Assembly (NCBI GenBank): GCA_038329965.1
Contig: JBBQNN010000007.1
Location: 1-64,000, forward strand
Direction of reading: 5' to 3'
Length of the DNA: 64,000 bases
Origin: QHCA01 sp003244095
GTDB taxonomy: Bacteria; Actinomycetota; Actinomycetes; Mycobacteriales; QHCA01
The notes below the pieces were generated by a model. It searched no databases. It was given only the letters and a program-made list of their open reading frames with translations, and was not told the origin of the DNA. Positions 51,949 through 60,148 of this stretch are shown in pieces. The number at the start of each line of letters is the position of its first letter. The first letter of the stretch is position 1. The position numbers were made by a program, and so were the translations under genes.

Positions 51949-53166
51949 ATGAACGTGCTGATGATCTCGCCGGGCTACCCGGCCGAGATGGCCTTCTTCA
52001 CCCGCGGCCTGGCCGATGTGGGTGCCACGGTGATCGGCCTCGGCGACCAGCCGGCCTTCGCACTGCCGGAGCTGGCCCGCGACGCCCTGATCCACCACCT
52101 GCCGGTCGGCTCGCTGGCCGACGAGGGGGCGGTGGCAGGCGTCGTGCACGAGCTGGCCCGTCGGGTGCCGATCGACCGGGTGGAGTGCCTGTGGGAGCCG
52201 TACATGATCCTCGCGGCCAAGCTGCGCGAGTCCCTCGGCCTGCCCGGGCTCACCGTGGGCCAGACCGTGCCGTTCCGCGACAAGGAACGGATGAAGCTGC
52301 TGCTCGACGCGGCCGGCCTGCGCACGCCGCGACACGCCGGCACCGCGACGGTGGCCGGGGTGTGGGCGGCGGCCGAGCAGATCGGCTTCCCGCTCATCGT
52401 CAAGCCCGTCGACGGCGCCGGCTCGGCCGACACCTACCGGGTCGACTCGATCGGCGAACTCAACGACGTGTTACCGATGCTGCGGCACGTGCCGCAGGTC
52501 AGCGTGGAGGAGTTCGTCGACGGCGAGGAGTTCACCTACGACACGATCTGCGCCGACGGGCGGGTGCTGTTCGAGAACATCTGCTGGTACCGCCCCCGGC
52601 CGCTGGCCGCCAAGTCCCACGAGTGGATCAGCCCGGTCACCATGGCCCTGCGCGACCTCGACGCCCCCGACCTGCAGGGCGGCCGCGCGCTCGGCGCCGC
52701 CGTACTGGAGGTGCTCGGCTTCAGGGACGGCTTCACCCACATGGAGTGGTACCGCAAGGCCGACGGGGAGGTGGTGTTCGGCGAGATCGGGGCCCGGCCG
52801 CCCGGCGGCCGCACCGTCGACGTCATGAACTACGCCACCGACGCCGACCTGTTCGCCGCCTGGGCCGACGCCGTCACCAACGGGCGCATCTCGCAGCCGA
52901 TCGAGCGGCGCTACAACGCGGCCAGCGTCTTCAAGCGGGCCAACGGGGCCGGGCGGATCACGCACAGCGAGGGGCTGGACCGGTTGCTGGCGCAGTACGG
53001 TGAGCACGTGGCCGCCATCGACCTGCTCCCCGTCGGCGCGCACCGGCGCGACTGGCGGGCCACCCTGATCTCCGACGGCATGGTGATCGTCCGGCACCCC
53101 GACCTGTCCACCACGGTCGAGATCGCCGACGCCTTCGCCACCGACCTGCAGATGTACGCCGGCTGA
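51949..53166 (+). CDS. ATP-grasp ligase 3 of the cluster
   Basis: A 405-residue protein from ATG 51949. Its pre-domain (MNVLMISPGYPAEMAFFTRG, ATVIGLGDQPAF) is closest to that of ligase 1. Core elements are FRDKERMKLLLDAAGLRTPR, FPLIVKPVDGAGSADTYRV, SVEEFVDGEEFTYDTICA and VVFGEIGARPPGGRTVD. The stop overlaps the ATG of the M20 gene by one base (TGATG), so ligase and peptidase are made together. A dispersed repeat separates it from ligase 2. Confidence 0.9.
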   Translation: MNVLMISPGYPAEMAFFTRGLADVGATVIGLGDQPAFALPELARDALIHHLPVGSLADEGAVAGVVHELARRVPIDRVECLWEPYMILAAKLRESLGLPGLTVGQTVPFRDKERMKLLLDAAGLRTPRHAGTATVAGVWAAAEQIGFPLIVKPVDGAGSADTYRVDSIGELNDVLPMLRHVPQVSVEEFVDGEEFTYDTICADGRVLFENICWYRPRPLAAKSHEWISPVTMALRDLDAPDLQGGRALGAAVLEVLGFRDGFTHMEWYRKADGEVVFGEIGARPPGGRTVDVMNYATDADLFAAWADAVTNGRISQPIERRYNAASVFKRANGAGRITHSEGLDRLLAQYGEHVAAIDLLPVGAHRRDWRATLISDGMVIVRHPDLSTTVEIADAFATDLQMYAG

Positions 53167-54518
53167 TGGCACGCCCGATGATGAGCCAGTCCCTGCGCGA
53201 GGCCGTGACCCGGGTGTTGCCCGGTGTCCGCGAGGACCTGGAGCGACTGGTCCGGATCCCCTCGGTGTCCTCCGACCCGGCCGCCGCGGCCCACGTGCAG
53301 GCCAGCGCCGAGGCGGTCGCCGGCCTGCTCCGCGGGGCGGGGCTGCTCGACGTCGACATTCTCACGGTCGACGGCGGCAAGCCGGCCGTGGTGGGCCATC
53401 GCCCCGCGCCCGACGGTGCGCTCACCGTGTTGCTGTACGCCCATCACGACGTGCAGCCGACCGGTGACCGGGCCGGCTGGGACACCGACCCGTTCGAGCC
53501 GATCGAGCGCGGCGGGCGGCTCTACGCTCGCGGGGCGGCCGACGACAAGGCCGGGATCGCCCTGCACCTGGCGGCGCTGCGGGCCTACGGCGATCGGTTG
53601 CCGGTCGGCGTTGTCGTCCTCGTCGAAGGCGAGGAGGAGATCGGGTCGCCGACGCTGGCGAAGTTCCTGACCACCTACAGCGACCGCCTCCGGGCCGACG
53701 TCGTCGTGCTGGCCGACTCCACCAACTGGACGGTCGACGTGCCGGCCCTGACGACCACGCTGCGCGGCGGCGCCAACCTCGCGGTGGAGGTGCGCACGCT
53801 CGACCACGGGGTGCACAGCGGGATGTACGGCGGTGCCGCCCCCGATGCCCTCACCGTCCTGTGCCGGCTGCTCGCCACGCTGCACGACGAGCGCGGCGAC
53901 GTGGCGGTGGCCGGCCTGACCCGCGGCCCGGCGCCCGACCTGGACCTGACCGACGAGCAGTTCCGGGCCGATGCGGGGGTGCTCGACGGCGTGGAGTTGA
54001 TCGGCACCGGCACCGTAACCGAGCGGCTGTGGGCCGGCCCGGCCATCAGCATCACGGCCGTCGACGCCCCGCGGGTCGCCGCTGCCGCCAACGTCCTGCT
54101 CCCCACCGCCCGGGCCATGGTGAGCCTGCGTGTGGCCCCGGGCGACGATGCGACCCGGGCCGCCGGCGTCCTGGCCGACCACCTCCAGGCGCACGCGCCG
54201 TGGGGGGCGCAGGTGAGCATCCTGAAGTCCTCGGCGATGCCCGGCTACCCGGGGGGCACCGGCGGTCGCGCCTACGACGCCGCCCACTGGGCCTTCGCCG
54301 AGGCGTGGGGGAGGCCGGCCGTCGACATGGGGGTCGGCGGCACCATCCCGTTCATCGCCGCCTTCGCCGAGGTCATGCCCGACGCCGAGATCCTGGTCAC
54401 CGGCGTGGAGGACCCCGACACCCGGGCACACGGTGCCAACGAGAGCCTGCACCTGGCGATGTTCGAGCGGGCCTGCGTTGCCGAGGTGCTGCTCCTGGAG
54501 CGCCTGGCGGCCCCGTGA
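53166..54518 (+). CDS. M20-family metallopeptidase (dipeptidase-like) of the ATP-grasp cluster
   Basis: A 450-residue protein from ATG 53166. The two-metal site is complete: LLYAHHDVQPTGDRAGW (His, Asp), ARGAADDKAGIALHL (bridging Asp), VVLVEGEEEIGSPTLAKFL (catalytic Glu pair) and TRAHGANESLHL-type end with the last histidine. The dimerisation lid has DHGVHSGMYGGAAPDALTVL. M20 dipeptidases hydrolyse dipeptides, acylated amino acids or carnosine-like compounds. Coupling to ligase 3 suggests it trims precursor or product. Confidence 0.92.
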   Translation: MARPMMSQSLREAVTRVLPGVREDLERLVRIPSVSSDPAAAAHVQASAEAVAGLLRGAGLLDVDILTVDGGKPAVVGHRPAPDGALTVLLYAHHDVQPTGDRAGWDTDPFEPIERGGRLYARGAADDKAGIALHLAALRAYGDRLPVGVVVLVEGEEEIGSPTLAKFLTTYSDRLRADVVVLADSTNWTVDVPALTTTLRGGANLAVEVRTLDHGVHSGMYGGAAPDALTVLCRLLATLHDERGDVAVAGLTRGPAPDLDLTDEQFRADAGVLDGVELIGTGTVTERLWAGPAISITAVDAPRVAAAANVLLPTARAMVSLRVAPGDDATRAAGVLADHLQAHAPWGAQVSILKSSAMPGYPGGTGGRAYDAAHWAFAEAWGRPAVDMGVGGTIPFIAAFAEVMPDAEILVTGVEDPDTRAHGANESLHLAMFERACVAEVLLLERLAAP

Positions 54519-55378
54519 CCACCGTGCTGCACGAGTCGGTCTCCTACGTCCCGCACCCGGTGCTGCGGCCGTTCGTACCCGCGATGACGGGTTACCGGCA
54601 GGAGGGCCTGCCGCGGGGAGTGCACCGCGGCGTCCCCTCGCCCCACCTCACCCTGGTCGTCACCGTCGACGAGCCGCTGCGCATGGCCGCGCACGCCGAC
54701 CCCCGCCAGCCGCCCGGCAGCTTCGACGCGCTGGTCGGCGGCCTGCACACCCGGCCCGCTCTCATCGCACAGGAGGGCCGGCAGTCCGGAGTCCAGCTGG
54801 CCCTGACGCCATTGGGCGCCCGGGCGCTCCTGGGCGCGCCGGCAGCGGTGATCGCGTCCTGGGACCTCGACCTGACCGACGCCCTGGGCGCACCCGCAGT
54901 CGAGCTCATCGAGCGGGTCCGAGCGGCCCCTGACTGGCCGGACAGGTTCCGCGGCGTCGAGGAGGTCCTGCTGCGACTGGTCCGCGACCGGGCGGCGATA
55001 GCGCCCGAGGTGGCCGAGGCGTGGCGGCTGACGACCCGGTCGTACGGCCGGTTGCGCGTGGACGAGGTCGCGCGCCGGGTGGGCTGGTCGTCGCGGCACC
55101 TCGGGGAGCGGTTCCGCGCCGAGATCGGGCTGACCCCCAAGGAGGCGGGTCGGGTGGCGCGGTTCCACCGCGCCCGAGGACTGCTGCTGCGGCGGGTCGG
55201 CGCGGGCGGGTCGGCGGATCTCGCGGCGCTCGCGGCGTTCTGCGGCTATGCCGACCAGGCACACCTCAGCCGCGAATGGCGTGCCCTGACGGGGCTGCCG
55301 CCCTCGCGATACCTGGCCGCGGAGATCGGATTCGTTCAAGACAGCCGTACGGTCGCCGCGGCATCCTCGACCGCATGA
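54515..55378 (+). CDS. AraC-family transcriptional regulator
   Basis: A 287-residue protein from GTG 54515, overlapping the M20 stop (GTGA). The N-terminal 150 residues resemble the DUF6597-type sensor domain (YVPHPVLRPFVPAMTGYRQE, TPLGARALLGAPAAVIASWD). The C-terminal AraC HTH includes LRVDEVARRVGWSSRHLGER, FRAEIGLTPKEAGRVARFHR and DLAALAAFCGYADQAHLSRE. Often such genes regulate the following glyoxalase-like gene; whether it also controls the ATP-grasp operon is unknown. Confidence 0.9.
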   Translation: MTTVLHESVSYVPHPVLRPFVPAMTGYRQEGLPRGVHRGVPSPHLTLVVTVDEPLRMAAHADPRQPPGSFDALVGGLHTRPALIAQEGRQSGVQLALTPLGARALLGAPAAVIASWDLDLTDALGAPAVELIERVRAAPDWPDRFRGVEEVLLRLVRDRAAIAPEVAEAWRLTTRSYGRLRVDEVARRVGWSSRHLGERFRAEIGLTPKEAGRVARFHRARGLLLRRVGAGGSADLAALAAFCGYADQAHLSREWRALTGLPPSRYLAAEIGFVQDSRTVAAASSTA

Positions 55379-55794
55379 CGACACCGTCGGAGACCCCGCC
55401 CCCCAACGTCTGGCCGACCTTGCGGGCCTATGATGCCCGAGCGCTCATCCGGTTCCTGGTCGACGCCTTCGGCTTCACCGAGACCGCGGTGATCGGTGAC
55501 GGCGACACCGTGAACCACGCCGAGCTGGCCTGGCCGCCCGGCGGTGGGGTGATGCTCGGCTCCCACCGGGAGAGCCCGGAGGACCCGTGGCCGGTGCAGC
55601 CCGGAACCGGCGCCTGCTATGCCGTCACCGACGATGTGGACACGCTGCACGCCCGGGCGGTGGCCGCCGGCGCCGAGATCACCCGCCCTTTGCAGGACAC
55701 CGACTACGGCTCCCGGGAGTTCGCCGCCCGCGACCCCGAGGGCAACCGGTGGAGTTTCGGCACCTACCGGGGAGAGCCGCAAACCGGCACCTGA
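55375..55794 (+). CDS. VOC/glyoxalase-like protein
   Basis: A 139-residue protein from ATG 55375, overlapping the AraC stop (ATGA). It reads VWPTLRAYDARALIRFLVDA, FGFTETAVIG, ACYAVTDDVDTLHARAVAAG and REFAARDPEGNRWSFGTY, the PhnB-type VOC pattern. The AraC-VOC pair is a common actinobacterial combination. Ligand unknown. Confidence 0.87.
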   Translation: MTTPSETPPPNVWPTLRAYDARALIRFLVDAFGFTETAVIGDGDTVNHAELAWPPGGGVMLGSHRESPEDPWPVQPGTGACYAVTDDVDTLHARAVAAGAEITRPLQDTDYGSREFAARDPEGNRWSFGTYRGEPQTGT

Positions 55795-55806
55795 GACCAT
55801 GGGGGT

Positions 55807-56742
55807 ATGTCGGTACCCGTTCTGACCCGCCTGCTGACGGACCTGGAGCCGGTCGTCGAGGAGAATCTCAACCGGCACATGGCGGCAGCCAAGGAGTGGA
55901 TGCCGCACGAGTACGTCCCCTGGAGCCAGGGCCGGGATTTCGTCGACTTCGGCGGCGAGCCCTGGTCGGTGGAGCAGTCCACGCTGTCGCCGATCGCCCG
56001 CACCGCCCTCGAGGTCAACCTGCTCACCGAGGACAACCTGCCCAGCTACCACCGCGAGATCGAGGGCGCCTTCGGCCGCGACGGTGCCTGGGGCACCTGG
56101 GTGCACCGGTGGACCGCCGAGGAGGGCCGGCACGCCTTCTGCATCCGCGACTACCTGCTGGTCACCCGCGGCGTCGACCCGGTCGAGCTCGAGCGTGCCC
56201 GGATGCAGACGATGGAGATCGGGTACGACAGCCGCGACAAGGACCTGCTCCACGCGCTGACCTACGTGTCATTCCAGGAGCTGGCCACCCGCATATCGCA
56301 CCGCAACACCGGCCGATACACCGAGGACCCGATCGCCGAGAAGCTGCTCACCCGGGTGGCGATGGACGAGAACCTGCACCACATCTTCTACCGCAATCTC
56401 GTGGCCGCCGCCCTGGAGGTCGCCCCCGACGAGACGGTGCGGGCGATCGCCGACGAGGTGATCGGCTTCGAGATGCCGGGCGCCATCATCCCGGGGTTCA
56501 ACCGCAAGTCCGTGCAGATCGCCAAGGCCGGCATCTACGACCTGCGGATCCACCACGACGACGTGGTGCAGCCACTGCTCCGGCAGTGGGGCATCTTCGA
56601 GGTCGAGGGGCTCGGCGCGACCGGGGAGCAGGCGCGCTCCGAGCTGGCCGAGGCGCTGGCCGAGCTCGACGGCACCGCTACCCGGTTCACCGAGCGGCGC
56701 GAATCAGCCGCCGCCGCGAAGGCGGCCCGCACCGGCGCTTGA
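55807..56742 (+). CDS. Acyl-ACP desaturase (DesA type)
   Basis: A 311-residue protein from ATG 55807. The di-iron ligands are present: WVHRWTAEEGRHAFCIRDYL (E-x-x-R-H) and RVAMDENLHHIFYRNLVAAA (D-E-x-x-H-H), with a further Glu in LLTEDNLPSYHREIEGAFGR. This is the soluble stearoyl-ACP desaturase family found as DesA1/DesA2 in mycobacteria. It introduces a double bond in ACP-linked fatty acids. The gene starts 12 bp after the VOC gene and may be co-transcribed. Confidence 0.9.
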   Translation: MSVPVLTRLLTDLEPVVEENLNRHMAAAKEWMPHEYVPWSQGRDFVDFGGEPWSVEQSTLSPIARTALEVNLLTEDNLPSYHREIEGAFGRDGAWGTWVHRWTAEEGRHAFCIRDYLLVTRGVDPVELERARMQTMEIGYDSRDKDLLHALTYVSFQELATRISHRNTGRYTEDPIAEKLLTRVAMDENLHHIFYRNLVAAALEVAPDETVRAIADEVIGFEMPGAIIPGFNRKSVQIAKAGIYDLRIHHDDVVQPLLRQWGIFEVEGLGATGEQARSELAEALAELDGTATRFTERRESAAAAKAARTGA

Positions 56743-56745
56743 GGC

Positions 56746-56790
56746 CGGCCAGTCTGTGGGCGGCCAGTCTGTGAGCGGCCAGTCTGTGAG
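56746..56790. repeat. Three tandem copies of a 15-bp unit
   Basis: The unit CGGCCAGTCTGTGAG occurs at 56746-56760 (with one change), 56761-56775 and 56776-56790, directly after the desaturase stop and before the thioesterase gene. No coding role is apparent. Confidence 0.8.
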
Positions 56791-56841
56791 CCCTGGTCGG
56801 TGTCCACGACCGGGCAGGGCGCGGGATGGCAGGCTGACCCC

Positions 56842-57258
56842 ATGGCCCGATACACGTCGCATTGCCCGATGCGCTGGTCCGACATGGACGCCAACGGGCA
56901 CATCAACAACGTGCCGTTCCTCACCTACCTCGAGGAGGCGCGCATCGACATGCTGCAGGACCTGATCGCCCAGGCCAAAGCGGCCGACGGCGTGGCCTCG
57001 GCCGGCATCCTCGTGGCCAACACGGCGATCGAGTACAAGCTGCCCCTGGTGCACCGGATCGCGCCGGTGCCCATTGCCGTGTGGATCACCAAGATCGGCG
57101 GTGCGTACTTCGACCTCGCCTACGAGGTCGCCGACGACCCGGACACGGTTTATGCCCGCGCGACGTCGCGAATGGTGACGTACGACTTCGTGAGCGGTTT
57201 TCCGCGCCGGCTCCGGCCGCACGAGAAGGAATACCTGCAGCGCTATCTGGAGCCGTGA
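56842..57258 (+). CDS. Hotdog-fold acyl-CoA thioesterase
   Basis: A 138-residue protein from ATG 56842 (MARYTSHCPMRWSDMDANGH). The 4HBT signature is clear: RWSDMDANGHINNVPFLTYL and EEARIDML, with the catalytic Asp in the first stretch. The later YKLPLVHRIAPVPIAVWITK and YARATSRMVTYDFVSGFPRR fit the family. Related enzymes release fatty acids from CoA or ACP. Its position after an acyl-ACP desaturase suggests a lipid role. Confidence 0.88.
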   Translation: MARYTSHCPMRWSDMDANGHINNVPFLTYLEEARIDMLQDLIAQAKAADGVASAGILVANTAIEYKLPLVHRIAPVPIAVWITKIGGAYFDLAYEVADDPDTVYARATSRMVTYDFVSGFPRRLRPHEKEYLQRYLEP

Positions 57259-57325
57259 CACCGCCGGAGTGCGATGGATTCCGCGCCCTGTCGCGCCGAT
57301 AATTCGGCGCATTCCGGACCGTCTT

Positions 57326-58069
57326 TTACAGCCGGCCGACGTAGTAGGCCGACGTCCAGATCGCCTGTTTCTTTACCGACTGCCCGCTGCCTGGCGCGTG
57401 CCAGATCTCACCGCCCCCGGCGTACATGCCGACGTGGTATATCCCCGTCGAGGAGGTGCCGAAGAAGATCAGGTCGCCGGGCAGCACCGCCGTCTTGAGC
57501 ACGTGCGACATCGAGTTGTACTGCAACTGCGTCGTGCGCGGGAGCAGCCGGCCGAACCGGCTGACGACGTACATCATGAAGCCCGAGCAGTCGAACGACG
57601 ACGGCCCGGTCGCGCCGTAGCTGTAGGGCGCGCCGTTGTGCCGGGCGGCCTCCGCCAGCACGCGAGCATCGGTGGACAGCCAGACCATGCGCATGGCGGT
57701 CACGCAGGGGGCGTGGTCCGGGGTGCCGCCGAAGCGCAGGCGCACGCCGTTGGTGATCGTGGGGGTGACCGTGAAGGGAGCCTTGCCGGCCGCGTCGGTC
57801 GTGCGCGTGGCGAGGGTGTGCCAGGCGCCGGTCCACCAGTTCTCCAGGACCACGGGGACGCCCGGCTCGGCGCCGTGGCTGCCGGTCAGTACCTGCCCGG
57901 TGAGGGTGGCGGAGTGGCCGGGACCGACGATCGTCGTGGGCCACAGGTAGCACAGGCTGCTGGTCGCGGCGCTGGCCGGCACGGCGGTGAGGCCCAGGCC
58001 GGCGAGAGCGAGCACGAGCAGGACACCCAGACAGGCGCGCACGCGCGCGGAGAGGATGCGGGCAGGCAT
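57326..58069 (-). CDS. Secreted NlpC/P60 cell-wall hydrolase
   Basis: A 247-residue protein from ATG 58069. Signal peptide residues 1-35 (VRACLGVLLVLALAGLGLTA, cleavage after ASA). A beta-domain (about 40-125, ATLTGQVLTGSHGAEPGVPV) precedes the NlpC/P60 domain: SSFDCSGFMMYVVSRFGRLL with the catalytic cysteine, LPGDLIFFGTSSTGIYHVGM with the histidine, and GGGEIWHAPGSG. Such enzymes cut D-glutamyl-diamino acid bonds in peptidoglycan. A c-di-AMP riboswitch lies in its leader, as often for actinobacterial wall hydrolases. Confidence 0.92.
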   Translation of the reverse strand: MPARILSARVRACLGVLLVLALAGLGLTAVPASAATSSLCYLWPTTIVGPGHSATLTGQVLTGSHGAEPGVPVVLENWWTGAWHTLATRTTDAAGKAPFTVTPTITNGVRLRFGGTPDHAPCVTAMRMVWLSTDARVLAEAARHNGAPYSYGATGPSSFDCSGFMMYVVSRFGRLLPRTTQLQYNSMSHVLKTAVLPGDLIFFGTSSTGIYHVGMYAGGGEIWHAPGSGQSVKKQAIWTSAYYVGRL

Positions 58070-58083
58070 GACAAATTCCTTTC

Positions 58084-58250
58084 TGCACGCCTGCGGGGTG
58101 AGCTGTCGGGTGCGGGCCAGAAAGGCTGCCCGGCCGCGTCATACGGCTTGACCCCAAGGCACCGAAAAGGTGCCGTCGTACGTGGTTCCCCCACTCCTGC
58201 CCGGACTGCAGTGGGTTGTCGGGTTCACCGGCCGGACGGGCAGGACTCGG
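58084..58250 (-). ncRNA. c-di-AMP riboswitch (ydaO/yuaA type)
   Basis: On the minus strand the leader contains, in order, GTGGGGGAACCAC, a hairpin GGCACCTTTTCGGTGCC, TTGGGGTCAAGCCG, the GGCCGGGCAGCC/GGCC segment, CCCGACAGCTCACC and CCGCAGGCGTGCA, ending 15 bases before the start codon next to AAAGGA. These are the conserved blocks of the ydaO class. In actinobacteria this class controls cell-wall hydrolase genes and turns expression off when c-di-AMP is high. Confidence 0.88.
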
Positions 58251-58416
58251 CATCAACCGGCCGGTGAATGCGTGTCCGGTCAGACTACGGGCCATTGGCC
58301 TTTTGCTTTTAGCGGCGCTCCGGTACTTCCACCCCGCCGGCCGCTAACTGGTAATTGGGCGATTACGGCGAATGACATGAAATGCGGGCGGGTTATTCCG
58401 GGTACGGTTTCCGCAC
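58251..58416. other. Presumed promoter region of the riboswitch transcript
   Basis: This 166-bp stretch is less GC-rich than its surroundings, with several A/T runs (CTTTTGCTTTTAG, GGTAATTGGGCGATTACGG). I cannot fix a -35/-10 pair. It separates the riboswitch from the end of the gamma-glutamyltransferase gene on the same strand. Confidence 0.35.
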
Positions 58417-59964
58417 TCAGGGAGCAGCGACCGCGGCCACACCTTCGCGGCGGGGATCGGCGGCGGCATACAGCGTGCCGTCGGCCCGGCGCAGGGCGGC
58501 ACCGACGCCGCCGAAGTACATCGATGCCGGGCCGCGCGAGTGGGTCGGCCACGGCAGGGGTGGCAGGACCAGGTCGTCCTCGTGCTCGACCGCCGGCCCG
58601 TCGGCCGACCGGCTGACGTGCAGCCGGGGGCGCGCGATCGCGGTGGCGAGGTCGAGCCCGCCACCGGCGAATCCGGCCAGCACCTGCAGCAGCGCCGTGG
58701 TGATCCGGTCGGCACCCGGGGAGCCGATCGCGAGCACCTCGCCGGCGGCGGTGCGGCCTACGGTCGGCGCCATGTTGGACGGCAGCCGCTCGCCGGCCTC
58801 CAGCGCGTGTAGGCCGCGCCGGTTGAGCTCCGGCTCGCCGAGGCAGTTGTTGAGCCAGAGCCCGGTGCCGGGGGTCATCACACCGGAGCCGTAGCCGGCC
58901 GAGGACGTCACCGCACACGCCCAGCCCTCGCCGTCGACGGCCGACACGTGCACCGTGGAGGCCGGGCCGCCGAGCCCGGCGATGCCGTCGGCGCCGACCA
59001 GGTCGAGCAGCCGCTGTGCGGCGACCTGGCGGTCGGCGGCCACGTCGAGGTGGTCGAGGCGATAGCGGAGTACGGCCTCCTGTACGGCCGCGAGCCCTGC
59101 GACGTCGTCGAGCGACCGGTGTTCGATCAGGATCAGCATGGCCGCCAGGACCGGGCCGCCGATCGACGGCGGCGGGTTGGTGGCCAGGACCCAGTGGCCG
59201 TACGGGACCACCAGCGCCGGCCGGGCGACCGCCCTGTAGGCGGCCAGGTCGGCCTCGGTGACCAGGCCGCCGTGTTCGGCCATGTCGGCGGCGATCATCT
59301 TGGCCAGGTCACCGCGGTAGAGCGCGGCGGCGCCCTCGTCGGCGATCAGCTGCAGCGAGTCGGCGAGGTGTGCGATGTGGACGGTCGCACCGGCCGCCAG
59401 AAGCAGCCCGTCGGCGTCGTGCAGGGCGGCCTGGCTGTCGGGATGCCATCCGTACACGATGTCGTGGACCAGCCCGAGGTAGTACGCGGACGCCGCGCCG
59501 AGCGGGAAGCCGTCGCGGGCCGCCTGGACCGCCGGGAGGACGACGTCGCGCCACGGTGCCCGGCCGAAGCGCACGTGCGCCTGCTCGATCGCGGCCAGCG
59601 CGCCCGGCGTGGCGACCGACCCGTGGCCGACGGTCATCGTGAGCCCGCCGCCGTAGGAGGTGGTGACCTCGCGCAGGCCGCTCGATCGGGAGGACCCGCC
59701 CCCTCCGACCGGCAGGCCCCGGCCGGGCATCTCGACGTTGCCGTCGTAGGTCACCGGCGCCGAACCGTCGGCCGGGCCCACGGTGACGAAGGCGCCGCCG
59801 GCCGGCGAGCAGATGCCCGGCTCGCAGACCATCGCGACGAGGATGGCTGCCAGCCCGGCGTCCACGGCGTTGCCGCCCGCCTCGGCCATACCGAGGGCGG
59901 CGCCGGCCGCCAGCGGGTTGCTGGCCGCGACGGCGATCCGGGTGGACGGCGAGCGGGAGGACAT
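58417..59964 (-). CDS. Gamma-glutamyltransferase-family Ntn hydrolase
   Basis: A 515-residue protein from ATG 59964; ATG 59973 is also possible. It shows AVAASNPLAAGAALGMAEAG, GGNAVDAGLAAILVAMVCEP, TVGHGSVATPGALAAIEQAH and, two-thirds along, GPASTVHVSAVDGEGWACAV, where the threonine after Ser is the likely processing nucleophile (usually T-T-H). VTSSAGYGSGVMTPGTGLWL, NNCLGEPEL and ERLPSNMAPTV follow as in GGTs. No signal peptide is seen. It probably hydrolyses or transfers gamma-glutamyl amides. Confidence 0.85.
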   Translation of the reverse strand: MSSRSPSTRIAVAASNPLAAGAALGMAEAGGNAVDAGLAAILVAMVCEPGICSPAGGAFVTVGPADGSAPVTYDGNVEMPGRGLPVGGGGSSRSSGLREVTTSYGGGLTMTVGHGSVATPGALAAIEQAHVRFGRAPWRDVVLPAVQAARDGFPLGAASAYYLGLVHDIVYGWHPDSQAALHDADGLLLAAGATVHIAHLADSLQLIADEGAAALYRGDLAKMIAADMAEHGGLVTEADLAAYRAVARPALVVPYGHWVLATNPPPSIGGPVLAAMLILIEHRSLDDVAGLAAVQEAVLRYRLDHLDVAADRQVAAQRLLDLVGADGIAGLGGPASTVHVSAVDGEGWACAVTSSAGYGSGVMTPGTGLWLNNCLGEPELNRRGLHALEAGERLPSNMAPTVGRTAAGEVLAIGSPGADRITTALLQVLAGFAGGGLDLATAIARPRLHVSRSADGPAVEHEDDLVLPPLPWPTHSRGPASMYFGGVGAALRRADGTLYAAADPRREGVAAVAAP

Positions 59965-60148
59965 GCCCAGCATCCTGGCACGGCAGGTGCGAAAGGCAGC
60001 GGGCGTCCCCGACGGCAGCGCCCGGGTCGAGTGGGGTTCTCGACTCACTTTCATGACCGACATCCAGCCGGCGTACCGCGTCCGTGGCAGTCGGCGACCG
60101 TCGGCGCGGGATTGGAAGCATCGCCGACCGGTACATAGGCTCGGGGGC

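Noticed and set aside
52911..54452. 513-residue minus-strand frame
   Set aside because: Antisense to ATP-grasp 3 and the M20 gene, both of which have complete motifs; composition is typical of a shadow.
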